A DNA stretch of 58,516 bases. Origin: an uncultured Treponema sp. (GTDB lineage Bacteria > Spirochaetota > Spirochaetia > Treponematales > Treponemataceae). The notes beneath the pieces were generated by a model. The model saw only the letters and a list, made by a program, of their open reading frames with translations. It was not told the origin of the DNA and did not search any database. The stretch spans positions 1 to 58,516 of the forward strand of contig NZ_CAKVAM010000008.1 of the NCBI RefSeq assembly GCF_934725225.1, given 5' to 3'. The position numbers were made by a program, and so were the translations under genes. Shown piece by piece: positions 56,668 to 58,516 of the stretch. How positions within the stretch are numbered: position 1 is the first letter of the stretch; each line of letters begins with the position of its first letter.

Positions 56668-58269
56668 ATGCCGCATATTTATCCGCATGGATGTTATTTT
56701 AATTCGCTTGATGAAATAAAGGGCAAAAAAATTACAATAATGGGGCTTGGTCTTAACGGCGGCGGAGAAGCCTGCGTCCGCTTTTTTTTAAGGCACGGAG
56801 CTTTTGTTACCGTTACCGACATGAAGACTGCCGAACAGCTTGCGCCAACTCTTGAATCTCTTGCAAAAGACAGATTCCTTGACAAGTCTAGGCTTCGCTT
56901 TGTTTTGGGCGGACATAAGATTGAAGATTTTTCCAATGCGGACTGCGTTATAAAAAATCCCGGCGTAAAAATTGAAGGCAATCAGTTTCTTGCGGCTGCA
57001 AAAGCAATTGAAACCGACATCAGCATTTTTCTGCGCTTTACAAAAGCTCCTATAATTGCGGTTACTGGAAGCAAGGGAAAATCCAGCACAGTTAGCGCGC
57101 TTTCCTACGGACTGAATCAGGCTGGCTTTAAATGCTTCTTGGGCGGAAACATTACCGTAAGCCCTCTTTCTTTCCTTGAAAAAACAGACGGAACTACTCC
57201 TGTTGTTCTTGAGCTTTCTAGCTGGCAGCTTGCGGATTTGCGCGGAAGAAAACTTTTAAAGCCAAAGATTTCTATAATCACAAAGATTGTTCCAGACCAC
57301 CAGAACTGGTACGGCGACATGGATAGCTATGTGGAAGATAAAAAGCTGATTTTTGCTGACCAAGACAAGAATGATTTTACAATCCTTGACTTTGACGAAG
57401 ACAACTACCTTAAAGAAACTGCTTCTCCAAAAAGAGGCTGCCGTTGCTGGGGCGATTTGTTTGCGAGCGAGACAAAAGCTAAAGTTCTTAGATACAGCAA
57501 GGCTCTTTTGCCAAAGGGAATTTTTGGAGCTTACTTGGAAAAAAATGGTTCTTCCTATAAAGGAGTTGCGCGTATTCCTTCAGAATTTGTAAAACCCGGC
57601 TTAAAGGAAAAGACTGTTCTTGAAGAAGTTGTAATGGAAAAACTTCAAGTTCCGGGTGAGCACATGAGAGCTAACGTTTTGAATGCCAGCCTTGCGATGT
57701 ATCTTATGGGAGTTGCTCCGGCTCAAATTTGCACCGTGATGGGGCAGTGGAAAGGAATTACTCATCGCCTTGAAAAATTCTACGACTGGAAAAGTCCTTC
57801 TGATGGACGCAAAGTTGTCTTTTATAACGACAGTTGCTCAACAGTTCCAGAAGCGTGCGCGGCGGCGAGCCAGTCATTTGATCAGCGTGTTGTTCTTATT
57901 GCAGGCGGAACAGACAAAGGGCTGGACTTTCTTCCGCTTGCAAGATGCCTTGACCCTGAAAACAACACAAAGTTTCCGCCTTATGAAATCTACTTGCTTT
58001 CCGGCACTGGAACAGACAAACTTGTTTCTATGCTTGATGAGCGCGGCGTAAAATATGAAGGTCCGTTTGATTCTTTGCAGATTCTTCTTGACGTTCTTAA
58101 AACCTGCCTCATGTCTGAAAACGCAAGCCGCAACTACGGTGAAGTTTTTTCTGATACTTGGCTGCCTGTTGTCTTTTCTCCGGGCGCAACTTCATTCGGA
58201 ATGTTCTCCAACGAATTTGACCGCGGAGACAAGTTCAAATCCCTTGTAAAGTCAATATTTCAGGAATAA
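56668..58269 (+). CDS. murD: UDP-N-acetylmuramoyl-alanine--D-glutamate ligase MurD
   Basis: Protein of 533 residues, about 90 longer than the E. coli enzyme. The N-terminal UDP-binding Rossmann fold has KITIMGLGLNGGGEACVRFF, the P-loop is VTGSKGKSSTVSAL, TPVVLELSSWQL is the family motif, and the C-terminal domain has YNDSCSTVPEA and LIAGGTDKGLDF. It adds D-Glu to UDP-MurNAc-L-Ala. GGAGG precedes the ATG. The extra length lies mostly in the central and C-terminal domains. Confidence 0.93.
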   Translation: MPHIYPHGCYFNSLDEIKGKKITIMGLGLNGGGEACVRFFLRHGAFVTVTDMKTAEQLAPTLESLAKDRFLDKSRLRFVLGGHKIEDFSNADCVIKNPGVKIEGNQFLAAAKAIETDISIFLRFTKAPIIAVTGSKGKSSTVSALSYGLNQAGFKCFLGGNITVSPLSFLEKTDGTTPVVLELSSWQLADLRGRKLLKPKISIITKIVPDHQNWYGDMDSYVEDKKLIFADQDKNDFTILDFDEDNYLKETASPKRGCRCWGDLFASETKAKVLRYSKALLPKGIFGAYLEKNGSSYKGVARIPSEFVKPGLKEKTVLEEVVMEKLQVPGEHMRANVLNASLAMYLMGVAPAQICTVMGQWKGITHRLEKFYDWKSPSDGRKVVFYNDSCSTVPEACAAASQSFDQRVVLIAGGTDKGLDFLPLARCLDPENNTKFPPYEIYLLSGTGTDKLVSMLDERGVKYEGPFDSLQILLDVLKTCLMSENASRNYGEVFSDTWLPVVFSPGATSFGMFSNEFDRGDKFKSLVKSIFQE

Positions 58270-58281
58270 AACTGTTAAAAA

Positions 58282-58324
58282 CTGAAGGAATACTTACTCA
58301 TGGTCTTGGGAAGTATTCCTTCAG
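58282..58324 (+). terminator. hairpin ending the mur operon
   Basis: CTGAAGGAATACTT pairs perfectly with AAGTATTCCTTCAG (14 bp) around a 15-base loop. No clear U-run follows. Confidence 0.6.
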
Positions 58325-58402
58325 AATTAGATAAAATATATCTGGTCCAGTACTCTTACGTTCAAGAGCTTGCTCATCCGTTTTTATGGTTTTAATAAGT
58401 CC

Positions 58403-58437
58403 TAAATAAAAAAAATCCCGCACTTAATGCGGGATTT
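58403..58437 (-). terminator. minus-strand intrinsic terminator
   Basis: AAATCCCGCA and TGCGGGATTT (58413-58437) form a stem; on the minus strand it is followed by TTTTTTTATTT, so it should stop transcripts coming from beyond the right edge. Confidence 0.7.
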
Positions 58438-58443
58438 ACATTA

Positions 58444-58516
58444 TTACGGCTCGTGAGCCGGTGAAAATATGAAGCGAAGCGGAATATTTTCACAGATAAC
58501 CACCCGCTATGCGGGT
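58444..58516 (-). other. structured sequence at the window edge
   Basis: Read on the minus strand, three hairpins follow one another: ACCCGC-ATA-GCGGGT, then GTGAAAATAT/ATATTTTCAC with a GC-rich loop, then CGGC-TCAC-GAGCCG, leading into the terminator. It could be the 3' part of a structured RNA or an intergenic repeat; the rest lies outside. Confidence 0.35.

Noticed and set aside
58444..58516. RNase P RNA, tmRNA or SRP RNA at the window edge
   Set aside because: No match to conserved cores such as the RNase P GGAAAGTCCGG region or a tRNA-like end.

Overview
The window reads as a chromosomal segment of a host-associated spirochaete, most likely a gut or rumen Treponema (inference). The grounds are a moderately AT-rich genome dense in lipoproteins with Cys lipoboxes, groES without groEL, a short alanyl-tRNA synthetase, SurA-like and TPR lipoproteins, an rnfCDGEAB operon and SUMF1-type exported proteins. 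Nearly all of it is tightly packed housekeeping sequence; the novelty is in the intergenic DNA and in two accessory islets.

Layout. 1-111: 3' end of a 5S rRNA and its terminator. 394-4260: four envelope genes including an LpoB-like penicillin-binding-protein activator. 4308-4380: tRNA-Asn. 4561-13869: htpG, a small alarmone synthetase, a DtxR/MntR-type regulator, argH, a polar amino-acid ABC transporter, tRNA-Asp, a CBS-containing pyrophosphatase and an Hpt protein. 14016-18311: a GldAFG-like ABC operon ending in a DUF4340 protein. 19208-22112: remnants of a DpnII-like restriction-modification locus, with two AT-rich genes inserted between a truncated dam and a truncated dpnA. Each junction carries an 83-bp GC-rich element, and the two are in inverted orientation. 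22138-22424: a 41-bp tandem array. 22497-27423: polA, coaE, a SPOR protein and ybaK. 27523-34214: the Rnf Na+/H+ pump, a 54-codon unannotated gene and an NhaC antiporter. 34384-43228: uraA-upp, alaS, a SurA-like protein, nusB, a TPR lipoprotein, groES and an alternative sigma factor. 43209-49641: recG, yggT and dnaE on the minus strand. 49736-50083: a probable new type I toxin-antitoxin locus. 50264-53813: a SUMF1/SLH gene pair between two copies of the murE promoter. 53810-58269: murE-ddl-murD.

How the genes work together. Rnf and NhaC form a sodium/proton energy circuit. UraA and Upp salvage uracil. MurE, Ddl and MurD supply peptidoglycan precursors, and the LpoB-like lipoprotein may tune their polymerisation. 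The sigma-factor gene sits behind a near-consensus sigma-54 promoter, an arrangement like the RpoN-RpoS cascade of Borrelia.

The strongest candidate for an undescribed system is the locus at 49.7-50.1 kb. A 35-residue membrane peptide gene has its Shine-Dalgarno sequence locked in a hairpin. A small RNA is transcribed toward it from the other strand, and both share a bidirectional terminator and the same 5' leader motif. Other unexplained signals are a conserved multi-hairpin leader shared by the DtxR-like gene and uraA, a 23-bp periodic array at 53.5 kb, and a set of genes whose -10 boxes sit so close to the start codon that their mRNAs should be nearly leaderless.
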